Assembly: GCA_963756605.1 (NCBI GenBank)
Contig: CAVWOT010000008.1
Coordinates: 124,001-188,000, forward strand
Direction of reading: 5' to 3'
Origin: Bog-159 sp963756605
GTDB lineage: Bacteria > Acidobacteriota > Terriglobia > Bryobacterales > Bryobacteraceae
DNA: 64,000 nucleotides
Position numbers and translations under genes: made by a program. This document shows, in pieces, positions 47,359 to 56,322 of this stretch (positions within the stretch are counted from its first letter, which is position 1; each line of letters begins with the position of its first letter). A model generated the notes under the pieces. It saw only the letters and a program-made list of their open reading frames with translations. It made no database searches and was not told where the DNA came from.

Positions 47359-50300
47359 TTAGTGAGCGCTGGTAAAGCTCATGTAGCCAATGGACAGCGC
47401 TTCGGGAGAATCCGGAGCGGCCCACAGCGCCCTCACCAGTTGCTTACGGCTGGTCTTCAGCAGAGCCTTCAGATCCACGCCGCATTCGAAGCGCATGTGA
47501 TTCATGCTGCTCATGCTGTTGTAGGACGCCGCGGAAACCTGCGAAATCCCCATGTTAGCGGGTACACCGTCTCCCGTGGACGAAGCCGGCATGCCCACCG
47601 GGAGACCACCTTCGTCCATGGCGCGCAATGCGCGAGTGCTGCCCGATGGCGCCAGCGGCTCGAAGGTCGAGAATGGCCTTCTGGGATCGATCACGGATGC
47701 AGGCACATTCGCCATGCTGCCCGGGCGAATGACCGGAGCCAGGTACGAAACCGGCAGCGGACGAGTGGCGCCAAGCACCGAAGTCTTGAATGTGCCGGTT
47801 GGCCGGAATACCGGGGCCAGGTACGAAACTCCCGCCAGGTGCGACGCGCCCACCGCTGTGGTAGGCGTTGTGCTGAACGGCCGGAATACCGGAGCCAGAT
47901 CGGACCCCGAAGATGACCCGCGGCTGCCGCCTGGCAGGCTCGCGCCGAGATGCATCGCCTGCACACCGAATCCATCCCACCGGCTGCCGGCGGAATTCCG
48001 GTTGTTTTCCGGGCCATGGTGCATGAATGAGCGGATCGGATGAATCGCGTCCGTCACCAGGCTGGCTGCCGGAAGCGCGCCGCTTACCACGGTTAACACC
48101 ACGCTGCCGGCTCTGTAGGTGATAGTGAAGTGTTCGCTGCCGTTGATCGCCAGTCCGTTCACCGTGGCGAAAGTGCCGGCTACCGACGAGGCTGTGAGAA
48201 TGGTGAAAGTCTGACCTACCGTGGGAGTGAATCCCAGCGTGATATTCAGCGTGCCGGCCAGAGTGGCGCCCTGGGTGACCTTGAGCTGATCGTACTTGGT
48301 GCCCGCGGTGGCTCCATTGATCTCAATGTCCAGCGCCCCGCCGGATTCCTGGGTATAGGTATCGCTCACGATAAGTTTGCCGGTCTTAGTGGCCGAATCG
48401 CCGGGCGTCAACGTGCTGTCATCCACCACGTTGTAGCCCAGTGTGCCTGCACCGTCGAGTGTGCCGCCATCAACGGCCAGAGTACCGAGAGTGGTTGACG
48501 TGAGAGTTCCATCTATCGTGCTGGCGCCGCCGGTTTGGGTGAAGTTGAAGCTGCTGCCGCCCACCGTGAAGGTGGTGCCGGTAGCAACCGTGAAGGCGCC
48601 GGCGTTAGTGAAACTGCCCCCGTTGGTCGTGAGCGCGGCTCCGCCAGCCAGCTTGAACGCGCCGCCGGAGGCGTTGTTGTTGAAGCCCGCCAGTATGTTG
48701 TTGTTGCCGAAATCGAGCATCTGTCCCGCGCCGTTCAGAGTGATGGTGGCGGCGTTGGTGGCGATGGTCGTGCCGCTCGCGCCGAACTGCATCGTGCCGG
48801 ACACGGTATAAGTCCCGCCGGTAAGCGTTGTGCCGGAGAGATTGGTCAGCGCGCCACCGGCAGATGTGCCGATCTGCATGGTGTCGCCGGCAGCCACGGT
48901 CAGTGTGCCGTTATTGGTCAGCCCGCCGGCGGTGGGCAGGATTTCGAGCGGACTCGCCTGGTTGGCTGCGATGGTCCCCGTATTGGTGATGGCAAGGTTC
49001 GAAATCGTGCCCGAACCCTGAATGAGGCTGGAATTCGTGAATGCCGGCGCCGCGCTTCCTCCGGTAATGGCTCCATTGGTCAGCGTCAATGAGCCGCCGC
49101 CGCTTAGGGTACTCGCAGCGTTGATATCCAGCGCTCCGCTTATCGCGATTGCGCCGGTGTTGGTATCCGTGCCTGCCTTGGAGAGAGTCAGGGTAGCGCC
49201 CGTATCTACCGTAATCGCGCCGTTATTGGTCAACGTTCCTACGCTGGCCGTATCGGATGTATCGTTATTGGCGCCGATGGTCAGGGTTCCGGTCCCGCTA
49301 TTGGTCAGTTTGCCGGACACGGTAATCGAGTTGGCGGTTCCGCCCTGATTGGACCCATTGGTCGTGAGTGTTCCGGAATTAGTCATGGCTCCGGCTACAC
49401 TGAGTTTGCCGCCGTTCTCTTCATCCAGACTTCCGGAATTGGTGAACGTGCCGGCCTGTACGGCCATCGTTCCGCTGTCCACGTTAATCGTGCCGGCGTT
49501 GGAGTCGGCCCCGGCAGCCGTCAGCTTCAACGTTGCATTCTTGTCTACAGTGATGGTGCCCAGGTTATCGAGCAGGCCCACACTGGCCGAATCCGCGGTA
49601 TCGTTATGCGCGCCTATAGTTACGCTGTCTCCCATGTTATTGGTCAGAGTACCGCTAATGCTGATGGAGTTAGCGCCACCCTTCAGGTTGGATCCATTCG
49701 TCGTAATGGTGCCGTTATTGGTGAGGTTACCGGCTACAATCAACTTACTGGCGCTCTCCTCGTCCAGCGTCCCGGAGTTGGTCAAGGTGCCGGCCGCTAC
49801 GTTGAGCGTGCCGCCCACGAGCGAAATCGAGCCGGAGTTGGAATCCGCACCCGAAGAGGTCAGCTTGAGCGTGGCGCCCTTGTCGACGGTGACGATGCCC
49901 GAGTTGTTGAGCAGACCTACATTGGCCACATCCGAAGTGTCGCTGTTTGCGCCGATGGTCACCGTATCGTTGGTGTTATTAGTCAGGGTGCCGGTTACCG
50001 TGAGGGTATTCGCTCCGCCGCCCAGGTTCTGATTGTTCGTATCTACGGCGCCGTTGTTGTTCAGATTACCGGCCACCGTGAGCGAGCTGCCCTGCTCCAG
50101 GTCTATGGTTCCGGAGTTGCCGAAACTGCCCGGCGTGGTATAACTGCCGCCGGCCGCCACCGTGAATGACGCACCGTGTGCGTTGCTGTTGAAGCCGCTG
50201 AGCAGGTTATTGCCCGCCAGATCGATCAGGTGCGCGCTGGTTCCCGCCAATGTCAGGTTCGCGTCGTTGGTGACTAACTGGCTGCTGGGAGCGCCGAACT

Positions 50301-50373
50301 GCAGAGTACCGGCCACATAGTAAGTTCCGCCGGTCAACGTGGTGCCGGCGAAATTGCTGAGGCTGCCGGCCAC
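47359..50373 (-). CDS. giant secreted repeat protein, C-terminal frame
   Basis: 1004 codons continuing the gene at 50375-54823 after a one-base shift near 50386-50396 (GALIIGAGDTFKVAGSLSNF is restored if one C is removed). The beta-strand repeats continue (TNNGTLTVAAGDTMQIGTSA, LSGTTLTGGTYTVSGTMQFG, GTFTNSGSLDEENGGKLSVA). A passenger-like end follows (LGYNVVDDSTLTPGDSATKT, YDQLKVTQGATLAGTLNITL, FTPTVGQTFTILTASSVAGT). A Pro-rich region then carries three units of LAPVFRP spaced 26 residues. The last 45 residues (MRFECGVDLKALLKTSRKQL, VRALWAAPDSPEALSIGYMS) are unlike the rest. No beta-barrel translocator is visible. Confidence 0.75.
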   Translation of the reverse strand: MAGSLSNFAGTTLTGGTYYVAGTLQFGAPSSQLVTNDANLTLAGTSAHLIDLAGNNLLSGFNSNAHGASFTVAAGGSYTTPGSFGNSGTIDLEQGSSLTVAGNLNNNGAVDTNNQNLGGGANTLTVTGTLTNNTNDTVTIGANSDTSDVANVGLLNNSGIVTVDKGATLKLTSSGADSNSGSISLVGGTLNVAAGTLTNSGTLDEESASKLIVAGNLTNNGTITTNGSNLKGGANSISISGTLTNNMGDSVTIGAHNDTADSASVGLLDNLGTITVDKNATLKLTAAGADSNAGTINVDSGTMAVQAGTFTNSGSLDEENGGKLSVAGAMTNSGTLTTNGSNQGGTANSITVSGKLTNSGTGTLTIGANNDTSDTASVGTLTNNGAITVDTGATLTLSKAGTDTNTGAIAISGALDINAASTLSGGGSLTLTNGAITGGSAAPAFTNSSLIQGSGTISNLAITNTGTIAANQASPLEILPTAGGLTNNGTLTVAAGDTMQIGTSAGGALTNLSGTTLTGGTYTVSGTMQFGASGTTIATNAATITLNGAGQMLDFGNNNILAGFNNNASGGAFKLAGGAALTTNGGSFTNAGAFTVATGTTFTVGGSSFNFTQTGGASTIDGTLTSTTLGTLAVDGGTLDGAGTLGYNVVDDSTLTPGDSATKTGKLIVSDTYTQESGGALDIEINGATAGTKYDQLKVTQGATLAGTLNITLGFTPTVGQTFTILTASSVAGTFATVNGLAINGSEHFTITYRAGSVVLTVVSGALPAASLVTDAIHPIRSFMHHGPENNRNSAGSRWDGFGVQAMHLGASLPGGSRGSSSGSDLAPVFRPFSTTPTTAVGASHLAGVSYLAPVFRPTGTFKTSVLGATRPLPVSYLAPVIRPGSMANVPASVIDPRRPFSTFEPLAPSGSTRALRAMDEGGLPVGMPASSTGDGVPANMGISQVSAASYNSMSSMNHMRFECGVDLKALLKTSRKQLVRALWAAPDSPEALSIGYMSFTSAH
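47718..47906 (-). repeat. 78-bp tandem units encoding LAPV(F/I)RP motifs
   Basis: The word ACCGG(A/G)GCC, inside LAPV-(F/I)-RP codons, recurs at 47732, 47810 and 47888, exactly 78 bp (26 codons) apart. The protein reads SDLAPVFRP, SYLAPVFRP and SYLAPVIRP with variable Thr/Ser-rich spacers. Units differ at many bases, so the period is under protein-level constraint or the repeat is old. Confidence 0.75.
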
Positions 50374-50374
50374 T

Positions 50375-53300
50375 TTAAAGGTGTCGCCGCGCGCCGATAA
50401 TCAGCGCGCCGTTATTGGTGAAGTTGCCGCCGCCGGGAGCGCTGGTGGTGAAGCTTCGTCCCGGGCCCAGTTGGAATACGCCTCCCGCGGCGTTGGTCGC
50501 GAAGTTAGCCAGTGCGTTGGCATTGGTGTTGCTAATGATCTGCGAACTCGCTCCCGTCAGGATAATATCGGCCGCGTTGGTCACGATATTGGCATTGTCG
50601 AACTGGAACGTGCCGCCGTTGACATTGTAAGTGCCGCCGGTCAGAGTGCCGGTGCTGCTGTTGAAGTTATTGAACGGACCGCCGGTGACATCCAAAATGC
50701 TGCCGGTATTCACCTGGAAAGTGCCGTTGTTGGTCACACCGCTCGAATTCGAATCGATGAACAACTCGTTGGGCTGGTTGGCAAGTATGGTGCCTCCCGC
50801 GTTGTTCACCAGTCCCAGATTGCCGTTGCCGATGTGGCCGGAGCCTTCAATGGTGTTGCTGTTGTTGGTCAGCACCTCCGTGCCGTTGGCGCCGTAAATG
50901 TAGTTGACCGTACTGTTCCCGAGCACGATGGTGCCGCTGCCGTTCAGAGTAGTGTTGCCGTTGATATAGAGAAACGTGTTGTTGGCGGTGCCGTTCACCT
51001 GGATGGAACCGTTATTCGTGATGGTTCCCTGCAACTCGGCGGTGTCGCTGTTCGGCAGCCCGATCGTCCCGTTGTTGGTGACTCCATTCAGGATCGCGTT
51101 GTTATAGAAGATCATGGAGCTGGCATTGGCGCCCGTTCCCAACGTGTTCAACGTTCCGCCCGTGATGTCGGCTCCGTTGATCACTACGCTGCCGCCCGCG
51201 CTGGTTCCGGTCCCTGCCAGCCCTTCGACAATGCCGCCGGTGTTGTTGATCGTGCCCTCGAGGACCATCGTACCGCCGCTCGAAGCCTCGAAGATGCCGG
51301 CATTGGTGGCTCCCAAGCTGCCCGAGTCGATCACCAGAGAGTTCCCCTTGGCCGAAACCGCATCCACCACGCCCGCCGATTGGTTGGTGAACGCCAGGTT
51401 ACCGTTCCCGATATTGCCGGAGCCCGAGATCGTATTGTTTGTGTTCGTCAGCGAACTGCCCCCGACGGCTGCCTGCAGGTAATTGACGTTGCTGTCAGAC
51501 AGAGTGAGCGTCCCGCCGCCGTTTAGGGTAACCGCGCCACTCTCGTATAGAAAAGTGTTGTTTGCGGTGCCGTTCACCTCGAGGGCTCCGCTATTGGTAA
51601 TGGTTCCCTGCAGGGTGATAGCGTCGGAATTCGGTAACTGCAATGTCCCGGCATTGGTCACGCCGTTCAGCGTGGCGTTGGTGGCTGTGAATAGTCCAGC
51701 CCCGTTCAGCGTACCTCCGGAGACCGTCACGCCGGCTTCCAGCGTGACATTCGAGCCGCTGCCCGCCGTGATCGTACCCCCGGTATTCGTAAAGGTGCCC
51801 CCGTACAGAATGAGCGACCCGCCGCCGGTAGCCTCCAGCGTCCCGTTGTTGGTCATGGTGCCGTCAGGCTGAATAAACAGCGAATTACCGTTGGCCGATT
51901 TGGTGGCATCGATGGTGCTCTGATTGACCAGGACCAGGCTACCGTTGCCGATGTCCCCGCCGGGGCCCGAGATCGGCTGCGCGATGGTGAGCTGGTTTCC
52001 GCCGGTGGCGGCCAGGATGTAATTGTTGGGGCTATCCGAAAGCGTCACCGTCCCGCTACCCTGGAGGGTGGCCGTGGGGCTGTTCACATACAGAAAGGTG
52101 TTATTGGCGGTGCCGTTCAGCTCCAAAGTGCCGGTATTGTTAATGGTGCCTTTAATGTAGAGGTTATCGGAATTGGGGATCTCCAGAGTCCCGGCGGTGG
52201 TGACGGTGTGGGAGGAGCCGTCGAGTTGAGTGCCGCTGCTCGACACGAATGTTCCGGCGCCGTTCAGCGTGCCGCCGACGATATCGACGCTATCCTCGAG
52301 ATCGACAGTTGAGCCACTGCCCGCTGTGATGGTGGCGCCTGTATTGGTGAAGGTGCCCCCGTAGAGCACCAGCGTCCCGCCCCCTGTAGCTTCCAGCAGC
52401 CCGTTATTGGTAAAGGTCGCGTCGGGCTGAATGTACAGTACGTTGCCGTGGGCCGACGCCGTGGCGTCGATAGTGCTCTGATTGACAAGAACCAAGCTGC
52501 CGTTGCCGATATCGCCCCCGGCACCCGAGATAGGTTGCGCGATGGTGAGCTGATTCCCGCCGGTGGTGGCCAGAATGTAGTTATTGGCGCTGTCGGAAAG
52601 CGTCACGGTGCCGCTGCCTTCGAGCGTGGCCGTGGCGCTGTTCACGGACAGGATGGTGTTGTTGGCGGAGCCGTTCAGAGCCAAAGTGCCCGTGTTGTTC
52701 ACGGTGCCGGTCATGTAGACGGTGTTGGCGTTCGGGATCTGCAGATTCCCGGCATTGGTAATGGTGTTGGTGGAACCGTTCAACGTTGAGCTGTTCTCGG
52801 CCAATACCACTCCGCTGCCGGCGGTAGTCATGGTCCCGCCGCTGACGGTCGCGTCGCTCAGTAGAACTGTTCCGCCGTTGAGAGCCTCAATAGTCCCGTT
52901 CGTTGTTCCGTTGGTGTTGGCTACGTTACCGATCAACTCCAGGGTGCCGCCGCTGCTGGCTTCCATCAGCCCCAGGTTGGTGGTGCCGCCGGCCCCGGTT
53001 TGCACGAGCAGCGTATGGCCGGTCGCCGAAGTCGCATCCACCACTCCCGCCGCGTCGTTGGTAAACGCCATACTATCGTTGCCGATATCGCCCGAACCGG
53101 AGATGGTGTTGTTGAAGTTGGTCAGGGAACCGCCGCCGGAAGCCTGCAGCAGGTAGTTGTTGGGGCTGTCGGACATCGTGACCGTCCCGCCGCCTGTGAG
53201 CGTCACGGCTCCGTTCATCTGCAGTTCGGTGTTGTTGCTGGTGGCATTGAGCTGAATGACCCCCGTGTTGTTGATGCTGCCCACCAGCGTCGTGTCCTGG

Positions 53301-54823
53301 CTGTTGTTCAACTGATAAGTGCCCTTATTGGTGACACCATTCAAAGTGGGGTTGCCCAAAGCCTGAATCAGGCCGCCGCCGGCCGTGTTGAGCGTGCCGC
53401 CGTTGATGGTCGCGTTTTCCAACGTCACCACGGAACCCGTGCCCGACGCTAGAATCGCGCCGCCGGTGTTGGTATAGGTGTCGCCGTCCAGGACCAGGTT
53501 GCCGCCGGCGGTTGCCTCCAGCGTTCCGGTGTTGGTGGTTCCGTTGCTCGTCTGGACAACGAGCGCCGTGGACTGATTGGCATCGATGGTCGCCTCGTTC
53601 ACCAGGCCCATCTGCCCAACGCCGATGTTGCCGGACCCCTGAATCGTATTGTTGACGTTAGTCAGAACGTCGGTGCCTGCCGTGCCATAGATCCGATTGT
53701 TGCTGCTGACGTCCAGCGTTATCGTGCCGCTGCCGGTGAGCGTCACGTTGGAGCCCAGGATCAGATTGGTGTTGTTGGAGGTGCCGTTTAGCTGAATGGC
53801 TCCGTTGTTGGTGATCGTTCCCTCGATGGTGGTGCTCTGGCTGTTGTTCAACTGATAAGTGCCTTTATTGGTGACTCCGTTCAGCGTGGGGTTGTTCGAA
53901 GCCTGAATCAGGCCACCGCTGGCCGTGTTCAGTGTGCCGCCGTTGATAGTCGCATTGTCCAACGTCACCACGGAACCCGTGCCCGACGCCAGAATCGTGC
54001 CGCCAGCGTTGGTGTAGGTATCGCCATCCAGAATCAGGTTGCCGCCCGCGGTGGCCTCCAGCGTTCCGGTGTTGGTCGTTCCGCTGCTCGTCTGGATATA
54101 GAGCGGCGTGGACTGATTGGCGTCGATGGTCCCCTGGTTTACCAGGCCCATCTGCCCGACACCGATATTGCCAGACCCCTGGATCAGGTTATTGGCGTTG
54201 GTCAGAACATCCGTGCCCGCGGCGCCATAGATCCGATTGTTGGCGCTGTTGTCGAGCGTCACCGTGCCACCGCCGGTGAGCGTTACATTCCCGCCGATGA
54301 TCAGGTTTGTATTGTTAGAAGTTCCGCTGAGGGTGATGCCGCCGGTGCCCGTGCTGTTCGAGTTGGTGATGGTGGTCCCGTCTATGGTCAGCGAGTTGCT
54401 GTTGACGAAATTGAGGACGCTGGTGCTGCCGACTGTAAGATTGCCGATCGTATCGCTCACGTTCAGTTGCACCACGGCTGCCGGCGAGGAGTTGTTGATG
54501 ACCGCGTTATTGCTTGAGGTCGGCGCCGATCCAGTAGACCAGTTGGTCGAATTCCAGTTGCCGGCTCCTCCACTCCAATCGTCGTCCGTGAACGCCGCGG
54601 GCCGGACAAACGGTTGGAAGCCGAATGCATGAATTACGAAACTCTTAGACAAAATCATTCGGCGGATGGCCTTTTGCCCGAGATCGCTTACCGGTTGTCT
54701 GGCGCCCGGCCCCAATAGAGCTTGGGCATCCAGGCCGGCCAGCCCGGCGCCTCCAATCAGCCATGCGACTAAAAGAATGCATACAATTGAAATACGTTTG
54801 TGAACGCGGTCGTAATGGGTCAC
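50375..54823 (-). CDS. giant secreted beta-strand repeat protein, N-terminal frame
   Basis: 1482 codons from GTG 54823, chosen for GAGGAG eight bases upstream. A signal segment (SIVCILLVAWLIGGAGLAGL) is followed by DDWSGGAGNWNSTNWSTGSA, typical of autotransporter-like passenger starts. About seven long repeats of 180-190 residues follow, each containing LNG-(T/S)-(S/A)-NNT, LTGGGTVTL, (R/Y)IYGAAGTDVLTN or ILAATGGNQLT, IQGSGNIG, NTGTLEATAGGNLILDGDTY and TNTGGTILASGTGS. The composition is Thr/Asn/Gly-rich, as expected for a secreted beta-solenoid. The frame ends GALIIGARRHL because of one extra base. With the next frame the whole is about 2,490 residues. Confidence 0.8.
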   Translation of the reverse strand: MTHYDRVHKRISIVCILLVAWLIGGAGLAGLDAQALLGPGARQPVSDLGQKAIRRMILSKSFVIHAFGFQPFVRPAAFTDDDWSGGAGNWNSTNWSTGSAPTSSNNAVINNSSPAAVVQLNVSDTIGNLTVGSTSVLNFVNSNSLTIDGTTITNSNSTGTGGITLSGTSNNTNLIIGGNVTLTGGGTVTLDNSANNRIYGAAGTDVLTNANNLIQGSGNIGVGQMGLVNQGTIDANQSTPLYIQTSSGTTNTGTLEATAGGNLILDGDTYTNAGGTILASGTGSVVTLDNATINGGTLNTASGGLIQASNNPTLNGVTNKGTYQLNNSQSTTIEGTITNNGAIQLNGTSNNTNLILGSNVTLTGSGTITLDVSSNNRIYGTAGTDVLTNVNNTIQGSGNIGVGQMGLVNEATIDANQSTALVVQTSNGTTNTGTLEATAGGNLVLDGDTYTNTGGAILASGTGSVVTLENATINGGTLNTAGGGLIQALGNPTLNGVTNKGTYQLNNSQDTTLVGSINNTGVIQLNATSNNTELQMNGAVTLTGGGTVTMSDSPNNYLLQASGGGSLTNFNNTISGSGDIGNDSMAFTNDAAGVVDATSATGHTLLVQTGAGGTTNLGLMEASSGGTLELIGNVANTNGTTNGTIEALNGGTVLLSDATVSGGTMTTAGSGVVLAENSSTLNGSTNTITNAGNLQIPNANTVYMTGTVNNTGTLALNGSANNTILSVNSATATLEGSGTVTLSDSANNYILATTGGNQLTIAQPISGAGGDIGNGSLVLVNQSTIDATASAHGNVLYIQPDATFTNNGLLEATGGGTLVLYGGTFTNTGATITAGSGSTVDLEDSVDIVGGTLNGAGTFVSSSGTQLDGSSHTVTTAGTLEIPNSDNLYIKGTINNTGTLELNGTANNTFLYVNSPTATLQGSGTVTLSDSPNNYILAATGGNQLTIAQPISGPGGDIGNGSLVLVNQSTIDATKSANGNSLFIQPDGTMTNNGTLEATGGGSLILYGGTFTNTGGTITAGSGSNVTLEAGVTVSGGTLNGAGLFTATNATLNGVTNAGTLQLPNSDAITLQGTITNSGALEVNGTANNTFLYESGAVTLNGGGTLTLSDSNVNYLQAAVGGSSLTNTNNTISGSGNIGNGNLAFTNQSAGVVDAVSAKGNSLVIDSGSLGATNAGIFEASSGGTMVLEGTINNTGGIVEGLAGTGTSAGGSVVINGADITGGTLNTLGTGANASSMIFYNNAILNGVTNNGTIGLPNSDTAELQGTITNNGSIQVNGTANNTFLYINGNTTLNGSGTIVLGNSTVNYIYGANGTEVLTNNSNTIEGSGHIGNGNLGLVNNAGGTILANQPNELFIDSNSSGVTNNGTFQVNTGSILDVTGGPFNNFNSSTGTLTGGTYNVNGGTFQFDNANIVTNAADIILTGASSQIISNTNANALANFATNAAGGVFQLGPGRSFTTSAPGGGNFTNNGALIIGARRHL
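51400..54330 (-). repeat. internal DNA repeats of 540-558 bp in the giant gene
   Basis: CTGTTGTTCAACTGATAAGT recurs at 53301 and 53841 (540 bp apart), with the following 250 bp also highly similar. GCGATGGTGAGCTG recurs near 51981 and 52539 (558 bp). Two repeat subfamilies are therefore present side by side, pointing to successive tandem duplications. Confidence 0.75.
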
Positions 54824-55059
54824 AGATTCTCCTCTAGACGGGGAGGCGTTGTACAGATAGCGACACCCTCACATTGTTTTTGAGAACTTTTGCGCAGGTT
54901 GTACGAACTCCACCTCGGGCCAGTATACTCTGCTGGTGGGAATAACGAAACGATTTTTGCGACTAACAAAAGGCTTATCAGTCCTACTCGTACGCGGCCA
55001 TTCGTACCATCGTCGGTATACTCCTTTGGTAAGCTTCGAGAGACAGTACCATCGGTACG
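54824..55059. other. upstream region of the giant gene
   Basis: Presumed promoter region on the minus strand. No clear promoter word was recognised and no gene is present. Confidence 0.4.
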
Positions 55060-55440
55060 AGGGCCACAGGACAACGGCACGATTTACGAACTGACTCCGC
55101 CCCCGTCGCCGGGTGGAGCGTGGACCGAATCCCTTTTATACAGGTTTCACCGGGTGGCGACGGCTATTTTTCGGCCATCGTTTACTGGCTCACTCCTCCC
55201 ACGTCCGGCGATGGCGCCTGGACTATAAATACCGTTCACCCGTTCACCGGCACAGCCAACAGTGACGAGGTCGGTCCTCTCTCGGGCCTGACTATGGATA
55301 GCAAGGATTTTACCGGCGGAAGCGATGGGTAGGGTCCGCAAGCCGACAGCGGCAAAATATTCTGGTTAACACCACCGGCTACAATAAACGGCACGTGGAC
55401 TTGGAAGTTGCTATTTGGATTTAGTGGTTCGACGCAGGGA
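55060..55440 (+). pseudogene. remnant of a GloVer-repeat (choice-of-anchor) surface protein
   Basis: Fragments in changing frames read GPQDNGTIYELTPPPSPGGA, WTESLLYRF, FTGTANSDEVGPLSGLTMDS and SGKIFWLTPPATINGTWTWK, LLFGFSGSTQGYS. The G-x-(V/I)-(F/Y)-x-L-T-P-P pattern followed by W-x-(E/W)-x-x-L-(Y/F) is the GloVer repeat common in Acidobacteria. No start or anchor remains. Confidence 0.55.
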
Positions 55441-55866
55441 TACTCGGAAGTTGACCGCGCACGCGCCGACCGGAAACCTACCGATAAGCAACCACATCAG
55501 CCTGCCCATGGGCGGGCGGCGCGAATGGAACTGTAAAGTCATGGTGGATCGATTACCGCCTGCGAGGCAAGCCGAGATTCACGGCAATTGGGTTCCGGAA
55601 ATACAGAATGATGAGGACCATTTGACGTCCGAAGTCTGCGGCCACCTTCGCTCGGAGTATCCTGGTAGGCCGGCCCGAAGTTTGGTAGTGGGTCAGTTTC
55701 AATTGACCCACTACCGAAATTCGATACCTCGGGGGATAGACAGCGCCGACTGGATGTACGCTAGGTTTTACGACTCCCCGGCTCAAGAGGCCGGTTCGGC
55801 GGTCTGTATGACCGCTCTTCTCTGATTTTGTCTCCGTCAGCCTTTTCGCCTCCTGCCAACGCACTA
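55441..55866. other. no gene recognised
   Basis: Only short palindromes are visible, around 55500-55520 (GCCTGCCCATGGGC) and at 55684-55715. No motif-bearing frame exists on either strand. Confidence 0.4.
55684..55715. repeat. perfect 12-bp inverted repeat
   Basis: GGTAGTGGGTCA at 55684-55695 and TGACCCACTACC at 55704-55715 flank an 8-base centre (GTTTCAAT). It lies in gene-free sequence. It could be a fused pair of transposon ends, a hairpin or an operator. It has no T run. Confidence 0.6.
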
Positions 55867-55905
55867 TCGTCTATATCGATTGTCTATATCGATCGTCTAT
55901 ATCGA
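55867..55905. repeat. three tandem 13-bp repeats
   Basis: T(C/T)GTCTATATCGA occurs three times in direct succession at 55867, 55880 and 55893, with one base varying. It covers the codons S-I-V-Y-I of the NYN-gene start. Confidence 0.75.
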
Positions 55906-56098
55906 GGGGTTCAATTTGTGTGGCGCCGTCGAGGGCACTCCCCACAAGTGGTTGAATCTGGAACGCTACTTCAGTCTGCCGCGGGCGCACGACGACATTC
56001 AGGCGATCGGTTACTTCACAGCAATGATAAACGGATCTACGCGGGCGAATCAAGAGGTATATCTTCAGGCGCTTGCAACGCTGCCGCGCTTCTGGTAA
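55880..56098 (+). pseudogene. N-terminal remnant of a NYN-domain (PIN-like) nuclease
   Basis: From TTG 55880 the frame reads SIVYIEGFNLCGAVEGTPHK, WLNLERYFSLP, DDIQAIGYFTAMINGSTRAN, QEVYLQALATLPRFW and stops. This matches the first 65 residues of NYN proteins (usual start YIDGFNLYYGAVKGTPYKWL). The catalytic Asp of Y-I-D-G-F-N is Glu here and the rest of the domain is absent, so it is not functional. Confidence 0.6.
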
Positions 56099-56300
56099 CC
56101 GCTCTGCGGATTTCACGCGTACGGCTCACCCTTCCAGAGTGACGACCCTTCAGCAATTCCTAAACGGTGCGCTACGAGCGGTCATCTATAGCGGGAATTT
56201 CGCCAACGCCGAGCCGTCCCATTTCGGCTTTGTTTTCGGTATGCTGCCACACCCCGAAAAGCTTTAGCTTTCTTGCTAACCGGTCCTCCCCTCCCATAGT

Positions 56301-56319
56301 CTGACTATCATATAGTTAG
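56301..56319 (+). promoter_or_regulatory. candidate PadR operator
   Basis: CTGACTATCATATAGTTAG is an imperfect palindrome (CT-x-ACTAT-x-x-ATAGT-x-AG) ending three bases before the padR start codon. PadR repressors typically bind such ACTAT/ATAGT palindromes, so autoregulation of padR and the permease is likely. Confidence 0.6.
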
Positions 56320-56322
56320 GCT

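Noticed and set aside
47718..47906. Regularly spaced repeat considered as a CRISPR array
   Set aside because: Only three diverged units, exactly in frame within a coding region, encoding LAPVFRP motifs. There is no leader or cas gene.
48130..54632. Several long plus-strand open frames opposite the giant repeat gene
   Set aside because: They are rich in Val/Pro/Leu, have no start signals and mirror the repetitive GC-rich codons of the minus-strand gene, which has signal peptide, Shine-Dalgarno and terminator.
55867..55905. Three 13-bp repeats considered as an origin iteron set
   Set aside because: No replication initiator gene, DnaA boxes or AT-rich unwinding region nearby, and the repeat lies within the NYN reading frame.
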